A program made the position numbers and the translations under genes. Of a DNA stretch of 64,000 bases, positions 54,083 to 63,521 are shown in pieces. The notes under the pieces were generated by a model. That model ran no database searches, had not been told where the DNA came from, and saw only the letters and a program-made list of their open reading frames with translations. The stretch spans positions 62,001-126,000 of the forward strand of contig NZ_FNBA01000001.1 in NCBI RefSeq assembly GCF_900102055.1, given 5' to 3'. Every line of letters starts with the position of its first letter. Positions within the stretch are counted from its first letter, which is position 1. The DNA comes from Ulvibacter litoralis (lineage in GTDB: Bacteria > Bacteroidota > Bacteroidia > Flavobacteriales > Flavobacteriaceae).

Positions 54083-55696
54083 ATGAAAAAAGGCTTCCTT
54101 TTTACTGCCCTCCTTTTTAGCAGTACGTTTCTATTTGCACAAGTATCATTCACCAATCAAAGTTCATTACTTGGAAATTACACAGATTATTCTGAAGTTG
54201 CCGTAGATGTAAACAACGACTATCTAGACGATTATGTCCGGATATCGCAAAACGGTATCGGAATAGATTACCAACAAGGAGATCATACATTTAACTCTGT
54301 ATGGATTCCTATGCCGATTCAAAACGTTCCCGATTGGAGTGTTGCTGCAGGTGACTTAGACGATAACGGACATATCGATTTTGTATTAGGACATAGCTCC
54401 CGAGTTTCTTTTCTACTAGCTAACAATGACGGAACAAGTTATTCTGAAATTACACATCCTGAATACATATTCTCTCAACGCTCTACCATTGCCGATATTG
54501 ATAATGATGGCGATTTAGATTCGTTTGTGTGTCACGATGTGGATTTAAGTCATCCCTATCGAAACGATGGTAACGGGAATATGACCCTAGACCAAACACT
54601 AATTCAAACTGTTAATGCCCCAGGAAATTATGCTGCCGTATGGGTAGATTACGATAATGATGGCGACCAAGACATGTACCTTACCAAATGTCGTTCTGGC
54701 GCTAGTCCTGGCGACCCTTTTAGAGACAATGCTATGTACACAAATGATGGCTTTGGTGTGTTTACTGAAAATGCGGGTAGTATAGGAATGAAAGACAACG
54801 CACAATCATGGTCTACTGTTTTTGAAGATTTTGATAATGATGGTGACTTTGATGCTTTTATAGTAAATCACGATTTTCAAAATAGATTTATGCTAAATGA
54901 TGGAACAGGAAATTTCACCGATATTATTGGCACGACTCAAATAAACCCTGACGACTTAGGTGCTTGGGAAAATCAGGCAGCCGATTTTGACAATAATGGT
55001 TTTGTCGATATTTTTTCTGAAATGTCTAATGAAATATACTTGAACAATGGAGACCTTACCTTTACAGGAATGAGTCTTGATTTTGATGAAGGTGCTATAG
55101 GTGACTTTAACAACGATGGTTTTTTAGATGTTGTAAACGACGGAAACCTTTTTATAAACAATGGAAATGCGAACAACTGGGTGAAATTTACGCTTGAAGG
55201 CGTTGAAAGCAACCCCAACGGAATTGGAGCTCGCATTCAGATTATGGGAAATTGGGGAACGCAAATGCGAGAAGTTAGATCTGGAGAAGGTTTTAGCCAT
55301 ATGAACTCCTTGGTAGCACATTTTGGAATAGGCTCTGAAACTGAAATAGATCAAGTGGTTGTTACATGGCCTTCAGGAACAGTAGATATTTTTGACACGC
55401 TTGACCCGAACATACATCATGTGATTGTAGAAGGAAGTTCTCCATTAGCAACAACCGACTTCAACATTGAAAACCTTTCTTTTTATCCGAATCCTTCAAC
55501 AGGAATTTTAACTCTTTCAGAAAAAGGGTTTGAAAATGCACAGGTACGTATTATAGATGTGAATGGTAAAATTGTACTAACCACTTATATTTCTTCAGAA
55601 AACAGCGTTAACATCACTTCTATCCCTAGCGGAATTTACTTTTTACAACTAACACAAGATACCAAACGAAGTACTTTTAAATTCATAAAAGAATAA
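54083..55696 (+). CDS. Secreted VCBS/FG-GAP and ASPIC/UnbV protein with sorting domain
   Basis: Surface or secreted protein of 537 residues. Signal peptide to about 19 (LFAQ). Six or more FG-GAP/VCBS-like repeats carry the calcium-binding pattern DxDNDGDxD (DIDNDGDLD, DYDNDGDQD, DFDNDGDFD, DFNNDGFLD). The ASPIC/UnbV domain follows at about 390-450 (NPNGIGARIQI, GEGFSHMNSLVAHFGIG). The end is a type IX sorting domain (LSFYPNPSTGILTLSEKGFE, IPSGIYFLQL). Such CRTAC1-like proteins are adhesin-like; ligand unknown. Confidence 0.88.
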   Translation: MKKGFLFTALLFSSTFLFAQVSFTNQSSLLGNYTDYSEVAVDVNNDYLDDYVRISQNGIGIDYQQGDHTFNSVWIPMPIQNVPDWSVAAGDLDDNGHIDFVLGHSSRVSFLLANNDGTSYSEITHPEYIFSQRSTIADIDNDGDLDSFVCHDVDLSHPYRNDGNGNMTLDQTLIQTVNAPGNYAAVWVDYDNDGDQDMYLTKCRSGASPGDPFRDNAMYTNDGFGVFTENAGSIGMKDNAQSWSTVFEDFDNDGDFDAFIVNHDFQNRFMLNDGTGNFTDIIGTTQINPDDLGAWENQAADFDNNGFVDIFSEMSNEIYLNNGDLTFTGMSLDFDEGAIGDFNNDGFLDVVNDGNLFINNGNANNWVKFTLEGVESNPNGIGARIQIMGNWGTQMREVRSGEGFSHMNSLVAHFGIGSETEIDQVVVTWPSGTVDIFDTLDPNIHHVIVEGSSPLATTDFNIENLSFYPNPSTGILTLSEKGFENAQVRIIDVNGKIVLTTYISSENSVNITSIPSGIYFLQLTQDTKRSTFKFIKE

Positions 55697-55718
55697 AACA
55701 CGAATTCATAAATTCAAT

Positions 55719-55748
55719 AAAAAAGCCTCTTTACAAAGAGGCTTTTTA
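55719..55748. terminator. Bidirectional terminator between convergent genes
   Basis: AAAAAGCCTCTT and AAGAGGCTTTTT flank a 4-nt TACA loop with A-runs on one side and T-runs on the other, so it works in both directions. It serves the VCBS gene (ending 55696) and the DUF389 gene (ending 55755). Confidence 0.9.
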
Positions 55749-55754
55749 TTTGTA

Positions 55755-57206
55755 TTATTTAACAACAAGTGTGTCTTTCTTCAACTTATACTTAAGCCAC
55801 TCATAGAGCTTCTTTTTATCCTTTTTAACAGACTCTACCGTGCTTCCTGCTCCCCAAGTAACATTAAAAATTGTAAGTGTATCAATCTTCTTAAAATTAG
55901 AAACAAGCGTATTAGAGTAACTTAATGTCTCAATATTATCGTAATTAATTTTTGCTTCAGCACAAATAGACTCAAAAGGAATCATATCATCTTCAAGCCT
56001 ACTCAATCTTGAAACTTTCTCTTCTAAATAAATAATTTTTTGATTCTTCGTTAATAAATCTAACGAATCTCTAGAACGCAACTCTTCCATATATCGAACC
56101 TCATCTTGAAAGTTATTGTCCTTCACATTTTGATTGATTAATAACTTCGTGTCCTCTAGGGCACTATAACTCAATAACCTATTTTTCAAGATATCCAATG
56201 TAGATGACGCAATTTGATCGGTACCAAAAGAAGTTAACTCAATAGTAGATATGTCATTCTCTCTAAAGTGGTATGTAGCATACTTTTTCATGTAGGCTGC
56301 ATTTGGCAACGCGTCTAATTCTTTTTCAATAAACTCTTTGGCACTATTATTAAAAGCACTTTCTCGTAGTACATTGATAAATGTAAACGTTGCTGGAACC
56401 ATCACTAAGATAGCCAAAAAGGAAGCAACTCTAGCTATATTTTTACGACGCTTAGAGTTTACATATTTAATCATTGGAAAACGCAACAACTTAAGTACGA
56501 TAAAGGTTGCTAAGGCAATAAAGATGGTATTTATAATAAATAAATACATAGCTCCCATTGCAAAATTCAATCCTTTAGAGTTATCTGTAAATGCTTCAGC
56601 TAAACCGTATCCTACTGTACACAAAGGCGGCATTAAGGCGGTTGCAATTGCAACTCCAAAAATTACACTGGCAATAGTTCCTTTTTTAGTCCGAGCTATA
56701 ATAAGTGCCAAACCACCAAAAAATGCAATTAAAACATCCCGAATATCTGGTTTTGTTCTCGCTAGTAACTCTGACGATTCTTCACGTAACGGAAACAGCC
56801 AAAAGAATAAAAAGGCTGTAAGTACACTCAGCAAAATCATAATCCCGAAATTGATTAATGATTTTTTTAAAGTATCAATATCATTAATAGCAAGTGAAAG
56901 TCCTATTCCTAAAATGGGTCCCATTAATGGAGAAATAAGCATGGCTCCAATTACCACAGCTGTCGAATTTGCATTCAACCCGACAGATGCCACAAAAATG
57001 GAACAAACAAGAATCCAAGCAGTAGCACCTTTTAAAGGAATATCTCCTTTAATAGCTTCTACTGTACTCTCTCGATCCGTGTCGGCTCTAAAATCTAATA
57101 GCTCTACAAAGAATTTCTTTAAACTTTGAAACAATCCTTGTGCATCCTTTTTTAAAGCTGCTTTATTTTGATCGTTAGAATCTTCTGTTTTGAATTGATT
57201 ATGCAT
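55755..57206 (-). CDS. DUF389 family membrane protein
   Basis: Product of 483 residues. The DUF389 core of about six helices spans residues 65-280, with ANSTAVVIGAMLISPLMGPILGIGLSLAI and ATALMPPLCTVGYGLAEA as signatures. A soluble C-terminal part (about 280-483) contains charged coiled-coil-like stretches (EVRYMEELRSRDSLDLLTKNQKIIYLEEKV). The function is unknown; transport of an anion or organic solute has been suggested for the family. It is the last gene of the sprT-manC-DUF389 group, 5 nt after manC. Confidence 0.88.
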   Translation of the reverse strand: MHNQFKTEDSNDQNKAALKKDAQGLFQSLKKFFVELLDFRADTDRESTVEAIKGDIPLKGATAWILVCSIFVASVGLNANSTAVVIGAMLISPLMGPILGIGLSLAINDIDTLKKSLINFGIMILLSVLTAFLFFWLFPLREESSELLARTKPDIRDVLIAFFGGLALIIARTKKGTIASVIFGVAIATALMPPLCTVGYGLAEAFTDNSKGLNFAMGAMYLFIINTIFIALATFIVLKLLRFPMIKYVNSKRRKNIARVASFLAILVMVPATFTFINVLRESAFNNSAKEFIEKELDALPNAAYMKKYATYHFRENDISTIELTSFGTDQIASSTLDILKNRLLSYSALEDTKLLINQNVKDNNFQDEVRYMEELRSRDSLDLLTKNQKIIYLEEKVSRLSRLEDDMIPFESICAEAKINYDNIETLSYSNTLVSNFKKIDTLTIFNVTWGAGSTVESVKKDKKKLYEWLKYKLKKDTLVVK

Positions 57207-57211
57207 TGTGA

Positions 57212-58291
57212 TTAGGTAAAATTTACGCCAAATTTATGTGATATCTCTGTTAATAATTCCTTAATTTTTTGCTCTTTTTTCTTCGGAAACAAAAGTAATA
57301 CATCGTCTGTATCTACTACAATATAATCAGTTATCCCATCAATAACAACTAGCTTTTCTGAAGCTGTATATATCATATTGTCTGAAGCATCTACCAAATG
57401 AGTAGTAGCGCGTACTGTAGCATTATTATCCTCGTCTTTTTCAAGCTTATCGTGCAATGCACCCCAAGTTCCTAAATCGTTCCAATCGAAAGTGGCCTTC
57501 TTCACAAAAACGTTGTTTGCTTTTTCTAGAATACCATAATCGATCGAGATATTTTCAGCCAAACCGTACTGTTTGTCTATAAATTCTTTTTCTTCCGAAG
57601 TATTAAAAACTGAATTACCTTCTTCAAACAAAGCTGTCATCGTAGGCATATACGTTTCAAAAGAAGCTGTAATACTTTTCACGCTCCATATAAAAATACC
57701 TGCATTCCATACAAAATTACCTTCAGCTATAAATTGTTTTGCGGTTTCGTAATTTGGCTTTTCTCGAAATTGCTTTACTTTTTTTATTTCTGAAGTCGAA
57801 TTCTTTTCATTTTCAATATACCCATAACCAGTATTCGGAAAGGTGGGCTGAATCCCTAAAGTGACCAACATGTCATTATTTTGAGCCGCAGTAAAACACA
57901 CCTCTACATCGTTTGCAAAAGCGGCCTCATCTTCAATCCAATGGTCGCTAGGCGCCACTAGCATCACTGCATTGGGATTTTGTTTTTTTATTTTTAACGC
58001 CGCCATTAAAATACACGGAGCGGTATTGCGCATGGCAGGCTCTAAGATAACCTGCGATTGATTTATTTCTGGCAGTTGTTCTAACGTAATATCTAAATAG
58101 CGATCATTGGTTAGAATTACTATATTTTCCGAAGGGATAATAGCATTTAATCTCGAAAATGTTTTTTGCAATAACGTCTGCCCTGTTCCTAACATATCGT
58201 GAAATTGTTTTGGAAACCCTGCTCTACTTACCGGCCAAAATCGGGAACCAATTCCGCCTGCCATTATCACTGCATAATAATCATTCTTCAT
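57212..58291 (-). CDS. manC: Mannose-1-phosphate guanylyltransferase
   Basis: Nucleotidyltransferase of 359 residues that makes GDP-mannose from GTP and mannose 1-phosphate for glycan synthesis. The activating motif GGIGSRFWPVSRAGFPKQF is at 12-30, with VAPSDHWIEDE and FREKPNYETAKQFI in the active site and WNAGIFIWS in the sugar pocket. It lacks the C-terminal isomerase domain of bifunctional enzymes. It lies 4 nt after sprT. Confidence 0.92.
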   Translation of the reverse strand: MKNDYYAVIMAGGIGSRFWPVSRAGFPKQFHDMLGTGQTLLQKTFSRLNAIIPSENIVILTNDRYLDITLEQLPEINQSQVILEPAMRNTAPCILMAALKIKKQNPNAVMLVAPSDHWIEDEAAFANDVEVCFTAAQNNDMLVTLGIQPTFPNTGYGYIENEKNSTSEIKKVKQFREKPNYETAKQFIAEGNFVWNAGIFIWSVKSITASFETYMPTMTALFEEGNSVFNTSEEKEFIDKQYGLAENISIDYGILEKANNVFVKKATFDWNDLGTWGALHDKLEKDEDNNATVRATTHLVDASDNMIYTASEKLVVIDGITDYIVVDTDDVLLLFPKKKEQKIKELLTEISHKFGVNFT

Positions 58292-58295
58292 ATTG

Positions 58296-58892
58296 TTATT
58301 TTAAAAATTCCACTTCGGCATTCGGGTTAAATAAATACACGCGTCCTGTTGCTACTTCTAAACATTCAAAACGTTTAATACGTTGTTTTCCACGCTTAAA
58401 AATTTTACCATTATACAACCTAAAATGCCCTCCTAAGGGTATTTCAAATATATAGTTTTTATCGTTTGGAGCATCGTAGTGTTTTAGCGCCAGCGCCAAT
58501 CGCGTATCCGTATCACTTGTAGCCTTTGGGTTTTTAAAATGAAGCGCCAACAACGGCAGCAACTGACTGGGAAAAACTTCGGGTCTAATAAACGGAAGCA
58601 TGAGTTGTTGAAACGTATGCTTCCACTCTCTTCCATGTGGTTTGATGCGTCTGCCAAACTTTTGAAATGCCACTAAATGTGCAATCTCATGAATTAAAGT
58701 GATAAAAAAACGAAATTTATTCAGGTTTGAATTTACCGTAATCTGATGCGCACCATCGGGTAACTTCCGGTAATCTCCATGACGGGTTACACGTTCGTTT
58801 ACGATTTTAAGATGCACATTATTCATTTTAATCAACTCAAACGTTGGAATAACGGCAGCTTCAGGAATGTATTTTTCAAGGACTTCTGTCAT
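58296..58892 (-). CDS. SprT-like zinc metalloprotease-domain protein
   Basis: Product of 198 residues with the SprT-like core, zinc motif HEIAH at 68-72 (LIHEIAHLVAF) and a third ligand probably in the KPHGREWKHTF segment. The C-terminal part lacks the four-cysteine zinc ribbon of many SprT proteins and instead ends in a beta-rich segment (GRVYLFNPNAEVEFLK). SprT/Spartan-type proteins are linked to DNA-protein crosslink repair, but the bacterial role is unclear. First gene of the leftward operon. Confidence 0.85.
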   Translation of the reverse strand: MTEVLEKYIPEAAVIPTFELIKMNNVHLKIVNERVTRHGDYRKLPDGAHQITVNSNLNKFRFFITLIHEIAHLVAFQKFGRRIKPHGREWKHTFQQLMLPFIRPEVFPSQLLPLLALHFKNPKATSDTDTRLALALKHYDAPNDKNYIFEIPLGGHFRLYNGKIFKRGKQRIKRFECLEVATGRVYLFNPNAEVEFLK

Positions 58893-58939
58893 ATTTCATA
58901 AATACCAAAAACAAAGGTGAAAGCCTTTCTTTAGCACTT

Positions 58940-58967
58940 CAAAAATACCTAGTCTACTTTAATCAAA
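58940..58967 (-). promoter_or_regulatory. Candidate promoter of the sprT operon
   Basis: On the minus strand TTTG (58964-58967), a 16-nt spacer and TATTTTTG (58940-58947). The -7 box is perfect but the spacer is a little short. Confidence 0.4.
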
Positions 58968-59030
58968 CACATATTTTAGATAAAAAATAATTCATACATT
59001 TCTCTAAATCTCAAAGGGTTATATTTTTTT

Positions 59031-59049
59031 ATTTAAAACAATTCTAAAT
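59031..59049. promoter_or_regulatory. Fur-box-like palindrome
   Basis: ATTTAAAACAATTCTAAAT is a 19-nt imperfect palindrome (14 of 19 positions symmetrical) that abuts the -33 element of the receptor promoter. A related A/T half-site, AATCTAAATA, lies downstream at about 59101-59110 in the leader. The arrangement fits iron-dependent repression; binding by Fur is inferred from the gene content. Confidence 0.45.
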
Positions 59050-59053
59050 AGAC

Positions 59054-59084
59054 TTTGAAATCACAATTCCTCAAAGTACATTTG
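59054..59084 (+). promoter_or_regulatory. Consensus promoter of the TonB receptor operon
   Basis: TTTG (59054-59057), exactly 19 nt, then TACATTTG (59077-59084): a full match to the Bacteroidota consensus and identical in both boxes and spacing to the rpsL promoter. Leader about 35 nt. Confidence 0.8.
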
Positions 59085-59124
59085 CACTCAATTTATATTT
59101 AATCTAAATAAAGATAGTGCCGAA

Positions 59125-61506
59125 ATGAAGTATTTTTCTACCATCCTTTTCATACTTTTCACACATATTGTATTAGCGCAAGAAGCAGCAACAATTACTG
59201 GATCTGTAACCGACGACAGCAATAGTCCCGTTCCATTTGCAAGTGTTTATATTGTCGACCTTAACATGGGAACTGCAGCAGATGCTAATGGTCACTTTTC
59301 TATAGAAAATGTTCCCTATGGGACTTGGCAGCTAACAGCAAGCGCTTTGGGATATACAATTTTAACACAAACCATTACCTCTAAAGAACCAATCCTTAAC
59401 GGTGTTAATTTTCAATTGACACATAACAATGAACTTGATCAAGTAGAGGTTTTTGGGAATCGAAACGACCATCCAGATAAAATAGAATCTATTACACGCT
59501 TACCGTTAAAACCGTACGAGCAGATTCAAAGTATTTCCGTTCTTTCCGAAAAATTAATTGAAAACCAAGGCGCTTTATCTATAGCCGAAGCTACCAAAAA
59601 TGTCCCTGGAGTGTACACATTTGCTACGTATGGAAACAAACGTGAAAGTATGTCTTCACGTGGTTTTAGAGGAATTCCAATTTTAAAAAATGGAGTACGC
59701 ATACACTCCGATTTTCGCGGTGTTGGTATTTTAACCGACATGCAAGGTGTGGATAATATTCAGGTTTTAAAAGGAAATGCTTCCATAACACAAGGAGTCG
59801 CAACAGATTTAGGGAGTCCGGGTGGAATTATAAATATTGTAACTAAAACCCCGAAATACACCTCTGGCGGAAGTGTGAGTCTTAGAGGAAATAGTTTTGG
59901 TCAAGTTCGCCCTACCTTTGATGTATATGGCCCACTAAACAAAGAAAAAAATATCGCATTCCGTTTAAATGGTGCTTTAGAAAGAGCTGATAGTTTTCGG
60001 GATATGGTAGAAAAAGAAAGCTTCTACTTCAATCCTTCTTTTGAATGGGAAATTAATGAGAAGACAACTGTAACACTAGAATTAGATCACTATTACGACA
60101 GTCGTACCCCCGATTTAGGAACCGTTAATTTAGGCGAAAATGATGTGAATGCAATTTATGATCTTCCGCATTCTCAATTTTTAGGATTTGAAAATGATCG
60201 TTCTATTACTCAAAATACTACCTACGCGATTAGAATGGATCGAGAACTAAGCGATAAACTTACGTTAAAAGGTGCCTTCTATAGTTCTTCCTTAAAACTT
60301 GATGATAAAGGAGCGAGTTTAGGTAATGCCATAGAAGAAAACGAAGTAAAACTATACAATACGCGGCAACGTAGTTATTCAACTTCCACTCGAAATGACA
60401 ATAATAGCGTTCTACAATTCGACTTAATTGGTGATGATATTTACACCGGCTCTATAAAACACACCTTCCAAGTTGGTTTCGACTACCGTTCTTCACGTTT
60501 CAGTACTACAAGTCAATCTGCAGGAGTGGTAGACACCATAAATGTATATCAGAATATTGAAAACCGGTTGCCAGATGTTTCGCTAGGAGAAGCAAGTGTT
60601 AACGGTGGAAAAACAAACTCTTTAGGATTCGTTGCACAAGATGTAATTTCGTGGAATACCTGGTTAAAAACATTTTTAGGCGCACGTTTTAGCTCAACAG
60701 AAACACTATCTGAAGTAGAAAACACACGCAGCGATGCCTTTAATCCATTAGGTGGAATTATCATTTCTCCCATTAAAAATATAAATATTTTTGCTTCCTA
60801 TACAAATAGTTCTTATCCTCGTACAGCCTCCCGTTTAGGATCTAATGGAGAAGAATTAGGAAACGAACGCTACGACCAATTAGAAACAGGCCTTAAAACC
60901 ACTTGGCTTAACGATCGATTGCGTTTCAACTTGACACTCTATAAAATAAACAACAAAAACATAAACCTTCCTGTGTATGATGAAACTTGGGCAAACATCC
61001 TCTACTATCAAAAAGGTGGAAATGACCAACGTCAAGGGGTGGAAGTAGAAATTACAGGACGTCCTCTTGAAAACTTAGAACTTATCGGTGGTTATGCATA
61101 CATCGATGCTCAGTATAAAGATCATACTTCTTTTGTTTATGGCTCAGCGCCATTAAATACACCAAAGCATACATTTAATGCCTACGCTAACTATACCTTC
61201 AGAAGTAACACATTGGAAGGACTTACAGTAGGTGCAGGAGCTTATTATACAGGAGAACGTCCTATTAATGATTGGTCGTCTGGTCCTGTCACACATCAAG
61301 GAATTGTACCCAACCAACAACCTTTTAATGTGGAAGCCTATACGTTAGTTAATTTTCAAGCACAATACAAATTTGACAAAAACTGGAGTGTTCAATTTTT
61401 ATTGAATAATGTTTTCGACAAAATAGGATACAATGCATACCGAACAAGCTATATAAATCAAACAGATCCTAGAAGCTTTGCAGGAGTATTGCATTATAAA
61501 TTTTAA
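59125..61506 (+). CDS. TonB-dependent siderophore-type receptor
   Basis: Outer-membrane receptor of 793 residues. Signal peptide to about 18 (VLAQ), a carboxypeptidase-regulatory-like domain at about 22-105 (GSVTDDSNSPVPFASVYIVD), a plug with SMSSRGFRGIPILKNGVRI and NIQVLKGNASITQGVATDLGSPGGIINIVTK, and a barrel ending FAGVLHYKF. The plug is of the FhuA/siderophore type, not SusC. A PepSY iron-uptake membrane protein follows 71 nt later. Ferric siderophore or heme are the likely ligands; which one is not determined. Confidence 0.9.
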   Translation: MKYFSTILFILFTHIVLAQEAATITGSVTDDSNSPVPFASVYIVDLNMGTAADANGHFSIENVPYGTWQLTASALGYTILTQTITSKEPILNGVNFQLTHNNELDQVEVFGNRNDHPDKIESITRLPLKPYEQIQSISVLSEKLIENQGALSIAEATKNVPGVYTFATYGNKRESMSSRGFRGIPILKNGVRIHSDFRGVGILTDMQGVDNIQVLKGNASITQGVATDLGSPGGIINIVTKTPKYTSGGSVSLRGNSFGQVRPTFDVYGPLNKEKNIAFRLNGALERADSFRDMVEKESFYFNPSFEWEINEKTTVTLELDHYYDSRTPDLGTVNLGENDVNAIYDLPHSQFLGFENDRSITQNTTYAIRMDRELSDKLTLKGAFYSSSLKLDDKGASLGNAIEENEVKLYNTRQRSYSTSTRNDNNSVLQFDLIGDDIYTGSIKHTFQVGFDYRSSRFSTTSQSAGVVDTINVYQNIENRLPDVSLGEASVNGGKTNSLGFVAQDVISWNTWLKTFLGARFSSTETLSEVENTRSDAFNPLGGIIISPIKNINIFASYTNSSYPRTASRLGSNGEELGNERYDQLETGLKTTWLNDRLRFNLTLYKINNKNINLPVYDETWANILYYQKGGNDQRQGVEVEITGRPLENLELIGGYAYIDAQYKDHTSFVYGSAPLNTPKHTFNAYANYTFRSNTLEGLTVGAGAYYTGERPINDWSSGPVTHQGIVPNQQPFNVEAYTLVNFQAQYKFDKNWSVQFLLNNVFDKIGYNAYRTSYINQTDPRSFAGVLHYKF

Positions 61507-61577
61507 TTTTTTTTGAGTTGTTAAGTGGTAAGGGCATGACTTAGGTTGTGCCTTTAGTATTGTTTAAAATTCTTGTT

Positions 61578-62735
61578 ATGAAAAAAAGAAAATATACCCT
61601 TCGGAAATGTATCAACGATATTCATCTTTGGTTAGGAATTGGTAGTGGAATTATTCTACTGGTAATATGTTTAACTGGAACCGTACTCACGTTTGAAGAA
61701 GAGATAAAAAGTCTTTTTGAAGAAGAAATTACTGTGGTTCCTGAAGCCAATACACTTTCCATAGAACAACTCACAAAAAAACTTGCTGAAGAAGGAGACG
61801 TAATGCGTGTAAGTATTAGCCCTGAAGCCACAAAACCCTATGAGTTTTCAGTAAAAACAAGCAAGAAAGACAGACGTGGCACTACTTTTTTTATGGACCA
61901 ATACACAGGAACATATACTAAATCTGCTCCAAATGTATTAGATGGCTTTTTCATGACAATGTTTAAAATGCACCGCTGGTTACTTTTAGACATCTCAATA
62001 GGAAGACCCATTGTAGGTATTTCTACTATTATATTTTTAATCCTTTCCATTACTGGTATTGTACTTTGGTTTCCGAAGAAAAAATTAAAAAAACTAAAAT
62101 GGAAAAATTTAAAGCCTGGGTTTAAAATCGCTTGGCATGCAAAATGGAAACGCCTTAATCATGACTTACACGTTACTTTGGGCTTTTACACCGCTATTTT
62201 TTTAGTCATTATGTCGCTTACAGGCTTGTTTTGGTCTTTTGAATGGTATAGGGATGCCGGAAGCGCAGTACTCGGCACAGAGGTTTTTGCAGGTCGCGGT
62301 GGTGGGCCAAAAATAAATTCAAAAGTTGATTCGAATGCAATAGATCTTAATTTTGCCAAAGTACTAAAGATTACAAAAAACGAATTACCTTTTGAAGGAA
62401 CCACTGTTTTGCAAATTCCTAAAAGCAAAAAGGACATCTACAGTGTTCGAAAATACCACGATCAAGATTTTCTACAAACAGCAACAGACGAGCTTAAAAT
62501 TGATCGCGATGGGACGATTATTTCAAAAGAACTTTTTTCTGAGAAACCTTTAAATGTTCAAATTGCAAGTTCTATAAAACCGCTGCACATGGGAACAATT
62601 TTTGGATGGTTCTCAAAATCTATCTATTTTATTTCCTGTCTAATCGCCACGAGTCTTCCTGTAACTGGAATCATTATTTGGCTGAATAAACTAAAAAAGA
62701 AACCCAAGAAGCCTTCTTCTAAAAGCATCAATTAA
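61578..62735 (+). CDS. PepSY-associated inner-membrane protein (iron-uptake type)
   Basis: Integral membrane protein of 385 residues with four helices (for example GIGSGIILLVICLTGTVLTFEEEI, IVGISTIIFLILSITGIVLWFPKK, LGFYTAIFLVIMSLTGLFWSF and ISCLIATSLPVTGIIIWLNK). The PepSY_TM pattern INDIHLWLG and HDLHVTLGFYT with conserved histidines fits proteins that accompany siderophore receptors and may reduce or handle iron in the periplasm. The start at 61578 (MKKRKYTLRKC) is chosen over an in-frame ATG 30 nt upstream. Confidence 0.87.
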   Translation: MKKRKYTLRKCINDIHLWLGIGSGIILLVICLTGTVLTFEEEIKSLFEEEITVVPEANTLSIEQLTKKLAEEGDVMRVSISPEATKPYEFSVKTSKKDRRGTTFFMDQYTGTYTKSAPNVLDGFFMTMFKMHRWLLLDISIGRPIVGISTIIFLILSITGIVLWFPKKKLKKLKWKNLKPGFKIAWHAKWKRLNHDLHVTLGFYTAIFLVIMSLTGLFWSFEWYRDAGSAVLGTEVFAGRGGGPKINSKVDSNAIDLNFAKVLKITKNELPFEGTTVLQIPKSKKDIYSVRKYHDQDFLQTATDELKIDRDGTIISKELFSEKPLNVQIASSIKPLHMGTIFGWFSKSIYFISCLIATSLPVTGIIIWLNKLKKKPKKPSSKSIN

Positions 62736-63412
62736 GGAGTAGAGCTGGAAACCTGTAAAATCTTTCCGTTGTAAAATTTATTTCCGTTTAATGAAAAGTC
62801 TAAAATATAGGCTGCCATTTCTTTCGCTGTCAATGGCGCTTCATACCCTGGAAACGCTTCTTCTAACATTTCAGTCTGAACTGCTCCCAAAGCCAATGCA
62901 TTAAACGACGGACCCGTTTCTTTATATTCTTCCGCCCAAAGCTCTGTAAGCGTTAACACCGCACCTTTACTGCTGCTGTATGCACTTAACCCAGGAAACT
63001 TCATACTTCCTTGTATGCCGCCCATACTACTTATGGTAAGTACGTGCCCTTGCTTCGGAAGAAAAGGTAGTACCGCTTGTGTAATCGCCGCAACACCAAA
63101 TACATTAACTGCATATACCTTTTGAAAATCGTCCATTTTTATTTCTGAAAAAGGCGCATTCACTAGTAATCCTGAGTTATTGATAAGCACATCTACCTGT
63201 GACCAGTTCTCCTTCACAAATGTTGAAACCTTTTCAATGGAAGAAGCTTCCGTGATATCGAATGAAAAGGCGGTACAATTTTTCAGTCTTAAATCAAGAA
63301 TGGGCTGTGCGTTTCGTGAAAGAGCCAAGACGTTGTGTCCTGCTTCAGCAAATAACTGCACCAATTCAAAACCAATTCCCCTACTGGTTCCTGTTATAAT
63401 AATGTTTTTCAT
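62732..63412 (-). CDS. Short-chain dehydrogenase/reductase
   Basis: Classical SDR of 226 residues. NAD(P)-binding TGTSRGIG is at 7-14, the NNSG motif (a variant of NNAG) at 78-81, catalytic Ser near 128, and Tyr145-xxx-Lys149 (YSSSK). Basic residues after the second strand (ALSRNAQ) suggest NADP. Substrate unknown. Convergent with the PepSY gene, overlapping by 4 nt. Confidence 0.88.
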   Translation of the reverse strand: MKNIIITGTSRGIGFELVQLFAEAGHNVLALSRNAQPILDLRLKNCTAFSFDITEASSIEKVSTFVKENWSQVDVLINNSGLLVNAPFSEIKMDDFQKVYAVNVFGVAAITQAVLPFLPKQGHVLTISSMGGIQGSMKFPGLSAYSSSKGAVLTLTELWAEEYKETGPSFNALALGAVQTEMLEEAFPGYEAPLTAKEMAAYILDFSLNGNKFYNGKILQVSSSTP

Positions 63413-63430
63413 AGTTTTTTAAAGATACAT

Positions 63431-63471
63431 AAATCCCGCTATTTTCAGACAAACTGAACCTAGCGGGATTT
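63431..63471 (-). terminator. Long stem-loop downstream of the E2 gene
   Basis: AAATCCCGCTA and TAGCGGGATTT form a perfect 11-bp stem, with an inner TTCAG/CTGAA hairpin in its loop. It lies 51 nt after the E2 stop and 19 nt before the SDR start. The T-run is short, so termination may be partial. Confidence 0.6.
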
Positions 63472-63521
63472 TATAATACGCGTCTTTGCAGCGTGTAAAC
63501 AACAAGGACTTTGATTTTATA

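Noticed and set aside
61507-61577. Attenuator hairpin between the receptor and PepSY genes
   Set aside because: AAGGGCA and TGCCTTT pair only with a bulge and no T-run follows.
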